A stretch of DNA of 64,000 nt from Pseudisothecium myosuroides (GCA_951799445.1 OX637293.1:12028001-12092000); one strand, 5' to 3'; counted from the first letter of the stretch, positions 25,604 to 37,970 are shown. A program made the numbers and translations. Notes: generated by a model from the sequence alone, not told the origin.

Positions 25604-25618
25604 AATGCCCCCTCCGAG
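25604..25618. repeat. Transposon terminal inverted repeat, right
   Basis: AATGCCCCCTCCGAG on the plus strand, the imperfect complement of 17467-17481. Confidence 0.8.
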
Positions 25619-25626
25619 ACTTAATA
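25619..25626. repeat. 8-bp target-site duplication, right copy
   Basis: ACTTAATA, identical to 17459-17466. Confidence 0.9.
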
Positions 25627-25995
25627 ATTTTCTTAAGAATAAAAATTAAGTTTTTTTGAATTTTTTTTCCTAGATTCTCAATTCAATTCTCTACCATAAA
25701 GACTTAAATCTCAAAACTCTGTAGTGCAAAAATTAAAGTTAAGAAGGTTTTGAAAGTCAAATAATCTAGTCCCACAATGTACTGAAAAACTTGTTTTTTT
25801 TACTTTAAACCCAAAAATCTTGCAATCTATGTGGTCAAAAATTCTGAAATTTTTTCTACACATTTTCATACTAGTAAGGTGTAAGATACTATGGTTAGAT
25901 GGGAAAAAAAATTCAATTTTTTTTACTCTTTGCTAAAGAAATGGCAATTTTGAGTGTTTTTTGCAGAAAAAAGGCCTTGGTCTTTTAGGGGTTAA
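25627..25995 (-). mobile_element. TTAA-type element, right part, split by the 8.15-kb transposon
   Basis: Resumes the element interrupted at 17466 (TTCTTAAGAATAAAAATTAAG, the CACATTT...GTAAGATACTA block) and ends GGTCTTTTAGGGGTTAA. Compare with the uninterrupted reversed copy at 47259-48083. Confidence 0.85.
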
Positions 25996-27102
25996 AGGCC
26001 TTGAGGCCAAGAAGTCGGGTTGAGTGGTTGTTAGGGATGCTTGATTTAATTATTCATTATTGTTTTGGTGGCACAAGTAGGCCAAGCCCCTATCAACGTC
26101 AAGGGATTCTTTAGAATTATCTATTTATAGTAGTCTATTGTAAAGGCACTCACCGTAAGTTCTTCAAATGGATCCTATATTTGGGTGTTAAATGGACCTC
26201 AACTGCTCCTAAAATGGATATGCCACAAACTTTTGATAGGCTAAAGATAAAGTGGGAGCAACTTAAAGTGTGTCAACACTGTAAGAAAACATTGTTTTAG
26301 GTGACGTTAGGAAAAAACATGGACTAATGTTTTCTTGTACCCCCGGGTTGTCAATTGTTATGTCCACAAAAATGCGTCAGAGTTGACAAGCAAAAAACGT
26401 GCCCAAATCGTTGGAAACATGATGAAATTTATGCTTGTTTTTTGAAAACATCCCATGAAACATAGCATTCTAGGCCAAAATTATTGTGTGCTGACCAGTC
26501 CACGTCGATGCCACGTCAACAATTTTGACATATTTTTTTTTTTTTCGAAATTTTTTTTCGAAATTTTTTTTAATGACTGCCCGATCTCTGTGTACCAAGC
26601 TGACGTGGTGACTCCGTCTGAACAGGCACGCTTTTTTGTTGCCGTAGAGGACGTTTTCTTTGACAAATACATATTTGTGAAAACATCAACAGCGACGTAT
26701 TTTCAGAACGTTTTGTTGCTGTAGTAGGCCCGCTTTGCCTTCACTCTGTGTTATCTGGTAACATCACAATCTCGTCCTGAACGTTGTGCTGGATAGGTTA
26801 TACGTTTTAAAATGTGCCGCAATTATATACTCTGACTTGTCACGTGACGTCCGGAAGTAACACAGTGGGCATGTTTCTTGGTTTCTCTTGTGCACTCCGG
26901 TGTTGTATGAAACATTGGTTGAGGGTGAGAAATTTCTACACAAAACAGCGTCTGACGTCTACAAGCACACTGCTGTGCAAAGGGTCTCACTTCATTGATT
27001 GTTCTTGGAAACATCCTGGCAACTTTTAATGTTTTGAATAACGTATGCTGCGACGTATTTGCTTTCGAATGAAATGGTCAAAATGACATCATTCTGTAAT
27101 TG

Positions 27103-30100
27103 TTAAGGACATTGGGTAAAAAGTATACCCTTCACTTCACCATCTCAACACTGTTTGCAGCAGCCTCCTGTTCCTCACAGGGCTAACATTCTGCACTCGA
27201 AGATGGTACCCTGCAGATTTCGCTAGAACATGAACGAATTAGTTTGTCTATATTCCCTTTCACATTAACCATTCTTGTATGCTGCATAGTACAAATGATA
27301 ACGTGCAACACATGGTCACCAAAATAAATTTGACGTTGTTACAGACAACCGGAACTTCAGAATTCCTAGAAATCATGCAACTTTGACTGCTTGCAAATGG
27401 TCTGAAGATGATGGTCACTCACAGATTCTGCTTCATAGAACATGACCCATACAGTAACCGTCCTGTGACAGCAAATACATTTCTGTCTCCTACTTTCACT
27501 CTTACACTGAGGGTACTCGAATTACCTTCAATGATGACAACAAAGCCGTAATACCAGTCCACTCCTACCTTCATGTTGTATTGGCACAAGTACAACAAAT
27601 TCTGTTGGTTCTCTGTCCGGGTCAGCTGTAGCTTTTGTGCACAGTCTTACTGCCAATCCTCCCCAACTTGAGGATTGAGGTGCATCCTTCCTAAATCCTA
27701 CAAATAACGTTTCCACATATGCTAACGTCAGTATCCTATGAAAAGGTACAAAATATTTTAAAGTGTCTTCAATGTGTCGCAACTAGTACCCACCCTCTAG
27801 GAAACGAGAATTGGCCTGCGGACATGGAAACATACAACTTGTGCAAAGGAGCGAAGTTAGCCATATAGTTCAATTGCTTTGGAAACGTCAAATGGAAATC
27901 CACATGAGCTCAGGAATGGAAGAGTATTCAAAATATCCTCCATCATTTGTTAGCCTTCTCCAAACACGCCAATGAAAACCAGTTGTGACGCACTATACAT
28001 GTACATCAGTCATGTGACGACTTCCATGTCGTCCACTAAGATCTTATTGCTTTCAGTTTTACACGTGAGATTTGGAAGTACTGACAAGTTTTAGAAGAGA
28101 GTAGTACAATGGTATTTGAGGAAGAGTTCTATAGATTTACAAGCACTACACTATGTCATTTACGTCAGAAAAGCATAAAAGAATGGACAAAATTACAAGC
28201 TCCGCAGGTAACCGCTTTCAATGGCATTCTTACATTAGCAATTGCAATGGACGAAGCAACATGGCTAACGGGAATACATAGGAGAAACAGTTGGATATGG
28301 AAACATCAGCTCTTCCACACCGTGCGAAAACTCGCATCAGCAGGATGTTGTTGTCATACGTAATTCCTGAATCTGTGGATGGAGCACTGAAGGGTGATCT
28401 GTGATCACTGGCAGACAAACTGAAATTCTTACCTCATGACTTTGCTTAGTACTTGAACTTTGTTGATGGTCCGTATGCTTGTTTTCTGCCATGCGCTTCG
28501 TAGAGGTCGTTAGACACCAACCTCCTTTTTCAACATCTTCAACTTCTTGTTGTGTTTACTTGCAGAGAAGCCAATAGCCTCCTCCGACCGCTGACGAGGT
28601 GTACAAAGTGCCTCACCTCCGTCACTAACACAGTGCATAATTCACAAGTGTCACCGTTCAACACTGCGCGGCTCTGAGACGGTAATCCCTTGTACACCTT
28701 CAAAACATACACTTGCAATTCCACTCCGAGATAAAGAAAAACCTTATACATGTTCACATCTCCTTATTCCCAATTTCAAAGTATTATACCACCTTTACAT
28801 ACCTTCACTGTGAATGAGTGAAGAATTCAAGAAGAGGGCCAAATTTCGTTGATCTCTTCTTTGTACACTCAGAACACATGGTCCTCCTCACTTCACCATT
28901 ACCGTCCCCCACCTATACAAGCAGACCGAGCATTTCCAGTTACTAAATTCAGAAATCATCTAACATTGCATGGTCAAAAGGAAATGACTACAATGAAGCT
29001 ACTATAATGACCAGCGCTACTCGTAGTGAGCACTGAATGAATTCGATATTCAGCACCCCTTGAATATGACATACAAAATTTTTAACAACTTTGTAGGCTC
29101 CCTCGCTTACACATCCTGTAACTGAAGTGCCGTAGAAAAACTTTATCACAATTATGAATGCTAGAAGACACCTCTATCAATTTTGCTTTGTCTCTTCTTA
29201 CACTTTCAGTGCATCGTAGTACTCTGAGCAGTCTGTTGTGACGAAATTATAGTTTCAAAAAGTTTGTAAATGATTGTATTTCAGATTTTGTGGACTCTTC
29301 TATGTACTGGAAACGCTAAGTACTTGTTTCTTGCCGTTCCTGCACTATCGCAGACCCTGTCGGAGTCCTTTAAGAAAATGGAGCACAAGCACGAAGAAGA
29401 AGCATCCGCCTTCACAATTTCTATTACTTAAACTTCTATACCCGACATCCTAGGCCACTAGGACCCTGTGATTGCAGGTTTCCTTTTTGTCAGGATCAGC
29501 ACTCTCATACTCATAACGCTTGCTTCTTCTTGACAGTTATTTATTCCAGGAAAAGTCCTCTCTAATGATTCAAGCTATGGCAGAAAATCATGCACAAATT
29601 GATAGAGCAAAGTCGTTATACCAATTAATGCCAGAGCTATAGCACAAGTCTATGAATACTAAAGTGAGTGAGACACCACTTACAAAAGTGCAGGATGTAG
29701 GGCTCGTCCTGAAAGGGACACCTTTTTCGATGAATTCTCATTACCGTGCACCAACCAGAGAGAGTAGAATATCTCACACTTGGTGCTTTCAGTGTGAAGG
29801 CCTTAGGCATCATCGGGACCCTACAAAAATCAACAATTTTATTCTTATCTTAAGTTGAAGTCTATACGACGATCACCTGCAACAGGAATGAGGAAATATA
29901 TAAATAGAGAACCAAACTTGTATAGGGTGAGATATCTGATAATAGCGGACCTTGCATCATTGTTCAATCTGCACATGTGACAAGCAACACACTAAGCATG
30001 CACGCCACACAAAAATGATAGTGCAAGGAGCAAGAATCTGGGATCATGTTGCATTCATAGAGAGATTTGATTAAACCCTTTACCTCCGTGCTCACAAATC

Positions 30101-30495
30101 ACACATCCAATAGTGGACTCCATGACGGCCACTATAAACTTATAGAAGATGCTCGAATCCAAAGTCCTGTGCCAAAGAAAAATAGAATTTGAACTTCTAC
30201 ATTAAAAACCAGTTCAACATTCACTTCGCAGCCCACAAAGAAATAAGAGACACGGGACAGTTACTAAATTGAGATGATAAAAAAAGCAAGAATTCAATAT
30301 CATAGTTCAACTCGGACGACATTGTGGCACTAATGCTTACGCGGTACTAAAGACCAACATTGCAAGAATTGGAACTAGATAGCAATATAAAAGGTAGGAA
30401 ACAACGCAAAAATATCTTGCTAAGTTCTGCATACATCAATGGAAAAACAAAGACATTGGGTTAAAGTATACCCTTCATTCCACAAACATAATGCG
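27103..30495. other. Interior of CACTA element, no intact gene
   Basis: Mixed-composition sequence with only short, unrecognised frames. A short motif, GACATTGGGTNAAAGTATACCCTTCA, occurs at about 27110 and again at about 30453 in near-identical form, so part of the interior is repeated. Confidence 0.4.
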
Positions 30496-31049
30496 TCTTT
30501 CCACTCCTAATAGATACTCTCCAACTATCTTCATGAATAATGAACACATGGCCGTCCAAATCTCCTCCAGTACAATACCATTCGTTACACTTCAATTAGG
30601 AAATGAAAATTTGACCACGTATTTGCTCATTCTTCATAGAACCCTCAGTAAGCTATGCCATCTCTAATGGTAGTCTGAGAAGTCATGAATTCATATAACC
30701 CTCGACCTGTATGTGTTGCACATTGACACGTCCAAGCAACACTGGAAATTAGTGCAAAGAATAATTGCATAGCGAAGCATACAAATTAAATAGAGGATCA
30801 TACGCACTTACTATGATCTCGTCAATTTGAATGGAGTAAGCAGAAGTGATGTCCTGCGGTTTTCTTTTCATGACACATTCAATAATTTCATCAAGTTACG
30901 TAACCATGCCTGAAGCATCCTCCTCTTTGGCATTGTACATGTAGCATCTCTGTGCCGACGAGATTCATCCCTTCCGGACTCCTTCTGGCTCTTACATAAA
31001 CACATACAAATTGTCAAAATCAAGTGACATGAAGCAATAAAGTGAGCAC

Positions 31050-32800
31050 ATCCTTACACAGCCGCAAAAATACACAGTCACTACCAGTAGAGATGTGAGC
31101 TACCGTCTCAAACTTCAATGCATCGTCCAAACAAAATTTTCTCTCCCTTCGTGGTGTGTAAGATCACAAGTATCTGCTATGGCCACAAGCCAAAAAAAAT
31201 CAGTCATGACATACTGAAATGGCAAATGGTATGACAACCGGGAAAATGGTGACCAGGTTCACTTGCAACTTTGATTCTGGACCATGCCTGAGAAATAACT
31301 AAGACTTGGTTGAATTGAAGCCATTGTTAGCACGTATGTGACGACTTCCATTAGATTTTTCAGTAGTCTATGTTTCAGTGTGGTTAGTAAGGTGACATAT
31401 GTGATGGTGCGTATGATGAGTATGATGAATATCCTGACTACGGATGGTAAGTGACATACTGACATTGATGTTGTATTGATGCTGTAGTTGTGCAACATCT
31501 GAAAGGTTTGGTACCATAGCAACCAATAACCCATTCATGCAAGTGCGGAGGCCACTGAAGAGCCTGAGCAAGTGCATCCACAATTGCACTGAGAACATCT
31601 AGAGAAAACGCCTCTGCACCGCCGGGCTACCATCCCCATTGCCTCATAAACCGCATCCATTTGCACTTCCACTCTGGTTATGAGAAGGTGTTCACATATC
31701 CTTCTGTTATAACTGCACACATACTACAAGTGTTACACACCATCAGATTGAATAAATTGAACAAGTGTTGCTTGGGGAAATGAGGAAAAATTTATTAGAT
31801 GTACCCTTAAAATACATCCTCCTGAATTTACATTTCTAAACTCCACGGTATTCCTCAATTACCGTTATATGGCTTAGAATGCTCAAATACAATAGAAATG
31901 GTAGATTCTAGATGCAATGTGGAACATCCGATGTTGACCATCTATTGCTCTTGGATTCAACGAAACTTCTAGATCTGTGTGCTGAGAAACTTGATGTTTC
32001 GAGCGCCTGTCTGAAACGCCATAACTTGAACAAATGCCCCAAGCAAAATTTCGGGCCCGCAATTAATTTTGAGGCAAAGCTCGTATATGGTAAGCATTAC
32101 GCTTATACAGCAGTTCCTCGGATCAAAGAGCGTTATACATCCAGCCAACCGATAAAATCACCTTAAGCTAAATAACAATCCAGCCGAAGCTGAGAAACTG
32201 AACTACAGGATCCCACAAATCCAAGTCCACGTAAATTGATTTCACTCTATCATGTACTTGTCACGATCACCTAAACCCCTTTGATTATGCCAAAACAACT
32301 CATCCAACACGAATCCAACATCTCAAACTGAAAAACAGAAACCCTAATTGACACAAAACAGGGCAATCCATTGATTATCACTGAAACTCGATTGAACCTC
32401 GGACATTGATGTCCACATTTCTGAAACCCTAAAAACTTTGATTGTATTCCAAATCTCGATTCTCAAGCAATCAATCCGCCACCCAATAAAACTAATTTGC
32501 AGCAGCTGACCTCTGGGTGACACACCTCAATTCCACCAGGTCCTGTCCATGAAACTTGCCACCGATTTGCACGAGATTTGGCTCCTGAGATGCGGAATTG
32601 CGACGAGGTAGTGAAGAATGGGAGCAACGCGATGTGAGATGGAGTGACCGCGGGAGATTTGTGCGGGGAGTGGATGCAGACCACGTTGGGCAGATGTGAT
32701 TACGAGATTTGGCAGAGTAGCGCTGTCACGGACACTGCGTATTTTCTGTTTGCAATGCAATAAGGTAGCCATCTCGGAAGCTCCGTGAAATCGTGCCACA
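31050..32800 (-). other. Decayed coding-like region in the CACTA element
   Basis: Minus-strand frames at 31259-31720 look coding in pieces (EVQMDAVYEAMGMVARRCRG; LDVLSAIVDALAQALQWPPH in another register; QYVMTDFFWLVAIADTCDLT near 31200) but switch register, indicating frameshifts or unseen introns. 32460-32800 is richer in G+C and together with 32100-32460 resembles a gene 5' region read leftwards. No family is recognised. This may be the remains of the element's own transposase or of captured host DNA. Confidence 0.3.
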
Positions 32801-32898
32801 CTTAATAAGACTAGTGAATAGTAACATCATACAGGTACAGTAGACTAGTTGTAATAGCAATACCTGAATTGTTTTTCAAAGAGCTGAAGAAGTTGCAG

Positions 32899-33065
32899 TA
32901 AGGTACCCCCCCATAACCGACCGAATAAGGAATTCCGACATAATCTGGAGTAGTGAAGGCAAAACAAATATTTTTCAAAGGTAAGGTAATCCCCCCATAA
33001 CCAACCAAATAAGGAATTCTGACATGATCTGGAGTAGTGATGGCAAAACAAATATTTTTTAAAGG
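32899..33065 (+). repeat. Tandem duplication, 2 x ~82 bp
   Basis: Two adjacent units begin GGTACCCCCCCATAACC and GGTAATCCCCCCATAACC, share GGAGTAGTGA(A/T)GGCAAAAC, and differ at a few positions. Confidence 0.8.
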
Positions 33066-34030
33066 TACGTCGATAGAAATGACATGGATTGCAAAAAATT
33101 TGGTAATTTTATTGCTTGAATTGAAATTACTATGAATTTTGGGAGGCAAAAAGTGCGCCGGATCCATAGCCAATGTGTAGACTCTTCCAATTTCGATCAT
33201 TCAATAACTTTTAACCTAATTATTATTTCCTATTTTTTTTTCCACAACTTGGGACGTGTGTCATGTATTTATTAGTTCCAACCTTGAAAAGGAAAAAAAA
33301 AACATTCTAAGCTTGGTCAGAAATACGTGCACCTATAGGTCGGGAATGGGTTAGTGGGAGGGAGTGGGAGGGTTTACCTTATACAACGGTCATGGATGGG
33401 AAAAAGGCCATTGGGCAACAAGACTTTATCCGTAAAAGTACGAGCCAAGTGTAAAAACAGATGTGTGGAAGGCTCAAGATTGGCACATCTAAAGAGAAAG
33501 AACAGATGTGTGGAAGAAACTAGCAGGCCAATGATTTCCAATTTTTTTGGAAGACAGAGAAAAAAAAATTGCTATTTATATTGTAATTTTTTGACTTAGA
33601 ATGAATTAGATACAATTTTCCAAAGTGAAGAGTCTTTAGGTTGCTATTGATAATCGTAGACTTTAGTAGTAATGAATTAACATGTGCTTATGAAAAGAAC
33701 AAAATAGTCCCAAAGAAGATGAATAGGGTATATTCAAGAAAGTTCCATAATGTGTGAATGCAATGCCTTAAATTGAGCAAGAGAATTATGTACCCAAAAT
33801 TTAATATTTACCGCTTCTTTCTTACTATCATTTGAATTTTGTATTTACAATTAAATGATGCATTCATGATTCATACATGACAGGTAAAAGTGGTACAAAA
33901 TCACTACTCACTACCCTAAAATCACTCACTTGTTGTCACATTTTCCTACTTCAAAAAATGATTTCCATTTGAGCAACCACATGCACTCACTATGGACCTA
34001 TTCTAGGGTTGATTGTAAATGCCGACACTG

Positions 34031-34420
34031 TTCAACCTCTAAAGGACCAAGGCCTTTTTTGCCAAAAAACACTCAAAATTGCCATTTCTATAGCAAAGAG
34101 TAAAAAAAACTTTAATTTTTTTTTCATATCTAACCGTAGGATCTTACACCTGACTAGTATAAAAAAGTATGGAAAAAATTTCAGAATTATTGACCACACA
34201 GATTGCAAGATATTTGTGTTTAAAGTGAAAAAAACAAGTTTTTCAGCACATTCCGGGACTAGATTTTTGGACTTTAAACATTTTTAACTTAATATTTTTG
34301 CACTACAGAGTTTTGAGCTTTAAATCTTGATAGTGAAGAATTGAGTTGAGAGTCTAGGAAAAAAAATTCAAACAAACTTGCTATGTTGCTAAAAATAGCA
34401 AGCTAGTCTTTAGGGGTTAA
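34031..34420 (+). mobile_element. TTAA-type element, internally deleted (390 bp)
   Basis: Starts TTCAACCTCTAAAGGACCAA and ends AGTCTTTAGGGGTTAA. The first ~340 bp match the first part of the copy at 39618; the last part matches the end of the variant at 49140-49193 (AAAATAGCAAGCT). It lies inside the CACTA element, so it inserted later. Confidence 0.75.
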
Positions 34421-35960
34421 AGACTTGAAATCAATGGTACACTTTTAACAAATTCTTGATGGGAAAAAAAATCAATATTTTGATATGTCATGTACTCGTG
34501 TTTTCTTTTTCCACGTGCTATGTAACATGTCTACATGAAATGGTGAAATTATATTGTCTTAACAATGGGGTTGCCTTATTCCAACAATATTTTTAAGAAA
34601 GTCCGAAAACTCTGTCTACAAGTGAACTAATATTTCCATTTGTACACATGGAGCTTCATTTCTAAAGGACCATCATCTTTGGAGGCCCAAAATTGCTTCC
34701 AAATACTCATCTCCTAAGCAAGGTCAAAATTGTTATGAATAATTTATTTATTTTAAATATATACAATCCTTCAATTTGTAGATTTGTTGTTTTAATGAAT
34801 GTTCTAATAATATAGAGCAAACACCCCCTCCAATTCCAAGCTCTATGTGCCAGAACTTCAAAATTGAGGCTTCTCTACCCTCTTCCAAAAGGTGAAGTTT
34901 TGTCTTTCAACAATAGAAAAAACACTCATACAGTATATATTGAATAACTTATGCATTTTGTCAATATGTTGGAGAATGGATTGAAAACATGTGAGGAAAT
35001 ATGGAATCCAGAAAACTTTCATATCCATCTTCAAGCAAATGGTGAAGTACAAAGTTGTACAGAATGAAAGATGAAATTGATATACTCATAACAAATTGAA
35101 TGACTCAAAATTGAATATTCTTAATCACAATGGTAGAATGTCCAAGTATAGCATTTTGATGTTTTTCATTTTTTATTTATTTTTTTCATTTTCAAAATTC
35201 AAGGCAGAAAACAAGTTTGTATGTTCTTTCTACTATTGTTGCCCGCAAAGTAAAACTCCTCATAACTTTTACTTCATTTTTCAAAATAGAATGGTTTAAT
35301 TTTTTTTAAGGAGCACTCAATCTACAGTATACAATCCTACACAATCCTTTTTTAGCTCCTTATTTAACATTTTTCATCTGTCCTTGCTAATTAGGGGCCT
35401 TAAATTGCAAATATGAATTCAAAATTTCCAAATTTTATCATGCATAGTAAATAAGAAATTACAGCGTTTTTGTGAGGGGCCGAGTGAGGGTTTAAGTTTA
35501 CCCCGGCCTTGTATATTCTAAACTTCAATAAACAATAATTGCAGCCACTTCAGGTCCTTCGAAGTTTTCACGAAAAAAGAAACTTCAGTGAAGATTCCAG
35601 TGAGGATGACAGTCACGGTCAGTCTCTTTGCTGCAAAGAAGGGAATGACCTGCCGGCTCCACATTTGCCTCTGCCCGCAACACGTTCAAAAAAAAAGTAA
35701 AGCCCACATCAAACCCCCAACCACTTTAAGGGAACTCTACTATCAATTATGGGTACACTAACGGTTATGGGTGTTGCTACCTTACACATGGCAGACCCGT
35801 GCTCTTCATGACGTTGCAGAAAATGCTGCACTGTTTTCGGAATTGCCTTACGCAGCATGCATGTCCACAGTGACATTACTTACAGTAGTTTTCACTCTGG
35901 CACCCAAACGTTTCAAGGAACATCACCCAAAATTCTAAGTTCCAGGGCCAAAGCTTCTTT
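34421..35960. other. AT-rich interior of the CACTA element, no gene
   Basis: Only short unrecognised frames. Segments such as AACTTTTACTTCATTTTTCAAAATAGAATGG resemble the interior of TTAA-type variant copies at 48690 and 53755. Confidence 0.4.
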
Positions 35961-36098
35961 GACTTGGTCTTGTTTCATAAAACATTAATGTTTTCTTCTA
36001 CCGTCACAAAAAACTAGGTTTTCTTATAGTGCAAAGATCGCTTTAAGGTTTAAATGTGAATGGTTAGAGCATGTGGTTGGGTTCATTTTTAAATGTGG

Positions 36099-36132
36099 TC
36101 ACACTCACACTCTCTCGGTCACACTCACACTC

Positions 36133-36169
<37 letters not shown>

Positions 36170-36172
36170 AGA
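36099..36172 (+). repeat. CA-rich microsatellite
   Basis: (CA)n with interspersed CT and CG, starting GGTCACACTCACACTCTC and ending in an uninterrupted CA run. It lies just outside the right end of the CACTA element. Confidence 0.95.
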
Positions 36173-36339
36173 AGTTGGCAAGCCAACTACTTTATTTGGA
36201 GAATGCAAAATCTAAAATTGATTGATACAAATATGCCGGTTGCTTTAAGGACCCTTCTCGGGACCCTTGCTTGTTACTTATTGCAAATTCCCATGCTTAT
36301 TCTTGGTTTCCCTATCTCCCTTTATAGGTCGCATGTGTG

Positions 36340-36985
36340 CTAATTTTGTCAAACCTATTGTCATAAATAGGTGCCTAGGACTAAAAACTTTGAAAATCAT
36401 AATTAATTCAATATTGTTTGAAAAATTATGAAACCACTTGTATTAAATGCCGCATCCATTTATCTCTTTCTGAAAAATAGAAAAAACTCTTATGGTCTAC
36501 AAAAGCCTACGAAAAAGGCCAAACAACCCAGAATTGTTCCCTTTTAAAGCATACTACCTTATCTTGCTTCTAATGTTCAAAAAATCCTGCTATAACACTT
36601 CGTAGCTTTCATGCCCATTGCCTTTGCTTCTTGCAGGTGGTTCATCACATTAAGCCTCCACATGTCCATTTAGCTACAATACAATACTGATGAAGTATTG
36701 TTGGATGTGGAATATTCTACACCATCTATTGTAGCCAAGGCACTACTTAACAATGCATGCTATTGACTATTATGGTGGCTAGTTGAAGGCCAATAGAATT
36801 GGAAAAAAAACTAGTTATAATTTGAAAGCATTGACAAAAATTATAGAAAAAATCTATAAAGTTTCTATTTAGCATAAAACATAGAGAAAATAACTAGACA
36901 CAGTACTTGAAAAAACAGTTCAATTTGGGAGTCAAAGGAAAATATTGTAGTAAAAAACATCCCAAACATTGTGCAGGACACATAG
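36340..36985 (+). repeat. Dispersed repeat pair member 1
   Basis: Similar over about 600 bp to 62785-63372: AAATAGGTGCCTA(G/T)GAC, ATGAAACCACTTGT, GAATATT motif blocks and AACATAGAGAAAATAACTAG. A TGTTGGATGTGGAATATT block is at 36699. No coding capacity recognised. Confidence 0.65.
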
Positions 36986-37582
36986 TGACACAACCCTTTT
37001 GGAAATAATGTATTTTTCTATTGCCACATTGTCTCTAATTCTGCTTCTACTCAAAAAGGTTCCATTGTTTATAAAGCACCTACACTTGGCCACAATGGCT
37101 TGTGGCAAGAACCTAACTTGCCTTGGCTTCTTTTCAAGACTTACAATAGATGTGCCAAGAAACAAAATCTGACCAGATTCTTCACAAAACATTCAATAGC
37201 ACTCAATTGGATTGCCTTTCCCCCAATGGAATGATGTGGAATATTCTATATCTATCAACAGCTATGAGAATAGGTGACATTCAACAAGAAACTTGTCAAT
37301 GTCGTACTCGAATAGCATCTTCAGTGTTTCTCTGTCAAATATATAATTGAAGCATTAAAATTAGTTTTTGTACTCCCAAAATCAATCTTTAAGAAATCCA
37401 ACATTCTCAATTCATTAAGAATAACAAATTCAGCAACCACCTCACTTTGCTTCAAGAGCTAATTATTTTTTGTGATCAAAATTGAGAAGACAAGATCTTT
37501 ATATACATATGGGGTGGTAGGAGGTAAAACAACTGATGTGGGATATGTAAATTAGAATTAGTAGGAGTCAAACGCGTATAGT
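36986..37582. other. Intergenic, nothing recognised
   Basis: Short frames only, AT-rich; no repeat partner noticed. Confidence 0.5.
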
Positions 37583-37970
37583 TAAGTTAAAAGCAAGAAT
37601 TGTGTTTGAAGTAGAATTTCAAACTTCATTTAAGCGTAGTAGAATAACTTCTTTTAAAAAAATTTGAACTAAGAGAAGTTGGTGAATTAATTTAAATTTC
37701 ATATCCAAAAATTTGTCTGAGCTTTTGAGCCTCCAATAAAAAATTATGGAAAAATCTCATAGAGAAGTTGGAATAGACATTTTCAAACATCCTCTCTAAA
37801 TTTTGTCCATAACTCTTGATTGGAGACTCAAAATCACAAATGGATATTTGAAGATGAAAGTTATATTGGTTTAACAACTTTTCTTAGTTCAAATTTTTTT
37901 GGAAAAAACTATTCTACCATGCTTGAATGAAGTCTTAGATTCTACTTCAAACACAGTTCTTACATTTTGA
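37583..37970. repeat. Foldback element with ~170-bp arms
   Basis: The left half (37583-37770) and right half (37790-37970) are inverted copies. Outer arms share GTGTTTGAAGTAGAAT and AAAAAAATTTGAACTAAGA; inner parts also pair (TTTGAGNCTCCAAT). The centre is near 37780. The transcript would fold into one long hairpin. It could be a foldback transposon or a source of small RNA. Confidence 0.8.

Larger units (their letters stand above)
17467..25618 (-). mobile_element. Complete 8152-bp DNA transposon with 8-bp target duplication
   Basis: Termini CTTGGGGGGTGCACT (17467) and, on the minus strand from 25618, CTCGGAGGGGGCATT match at 11 of 15 positions. Both abut the octamer ACTTAATA. The element interrupts a TTAA-type element, whose two halves (16925-17466 and 25627-25995) join to the expected ~910 bp. 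It carries a minus-strand gene for a ~1480-aa DDE-type transposase with zinc-finger-like N-terminal motifs (24588-19894), a second small minus-strand gene (18622-19600) and a pyrimidine minisatellite next to the left end. Short CCCTATATTA-like motifs recur near both ends. An 8-bp duplication is known for hAT, P, Novosib and KDZ-type elements; the protein lacks the motifs of hAT that I would recognise. The transposase is broken, so this copy is probably immobile on its own. Confidence 0.9.
26277..36031. mobile_element. Probable CACTA-type (En/Spm) transposon, 9755 bp
   Basis: Left end CACTGTAAGAAAACATTG and, on the minus strand from 36031, CACTATAAGAAAACCTAG. Similarity continues for about 60 bp, including GTGACG and (G)AAAAAACAT/GAAAACATT followed by AATGTTTT. 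Both termini are flanked by CAA (26274-26276 and 36032-36034), the 3-bp duplication expected for CACTA elements, whose known termini read CACTACAAGAAAA. No intact transposase was recognised; frames of up to ~90 codons are scattered and disrupted. Later insertions sit inside, such as the TTAA-type element at 34031. The pairing of the two ends rests on termini and TSD only. Confidence 0.7.

Noticed and set aside
17467..25618. Assignment of the large transposon to hAT
   Set aside because: TSD length fits, but the C-terminal dimerisation motif and other hAT marks that I know were not found; left unassigned.
26523..26575. Tandem TTTTTTTTTCGAAA blocks as a regulatory palindrome
   Set aside because: Short low-complexity sequence; no support for function.
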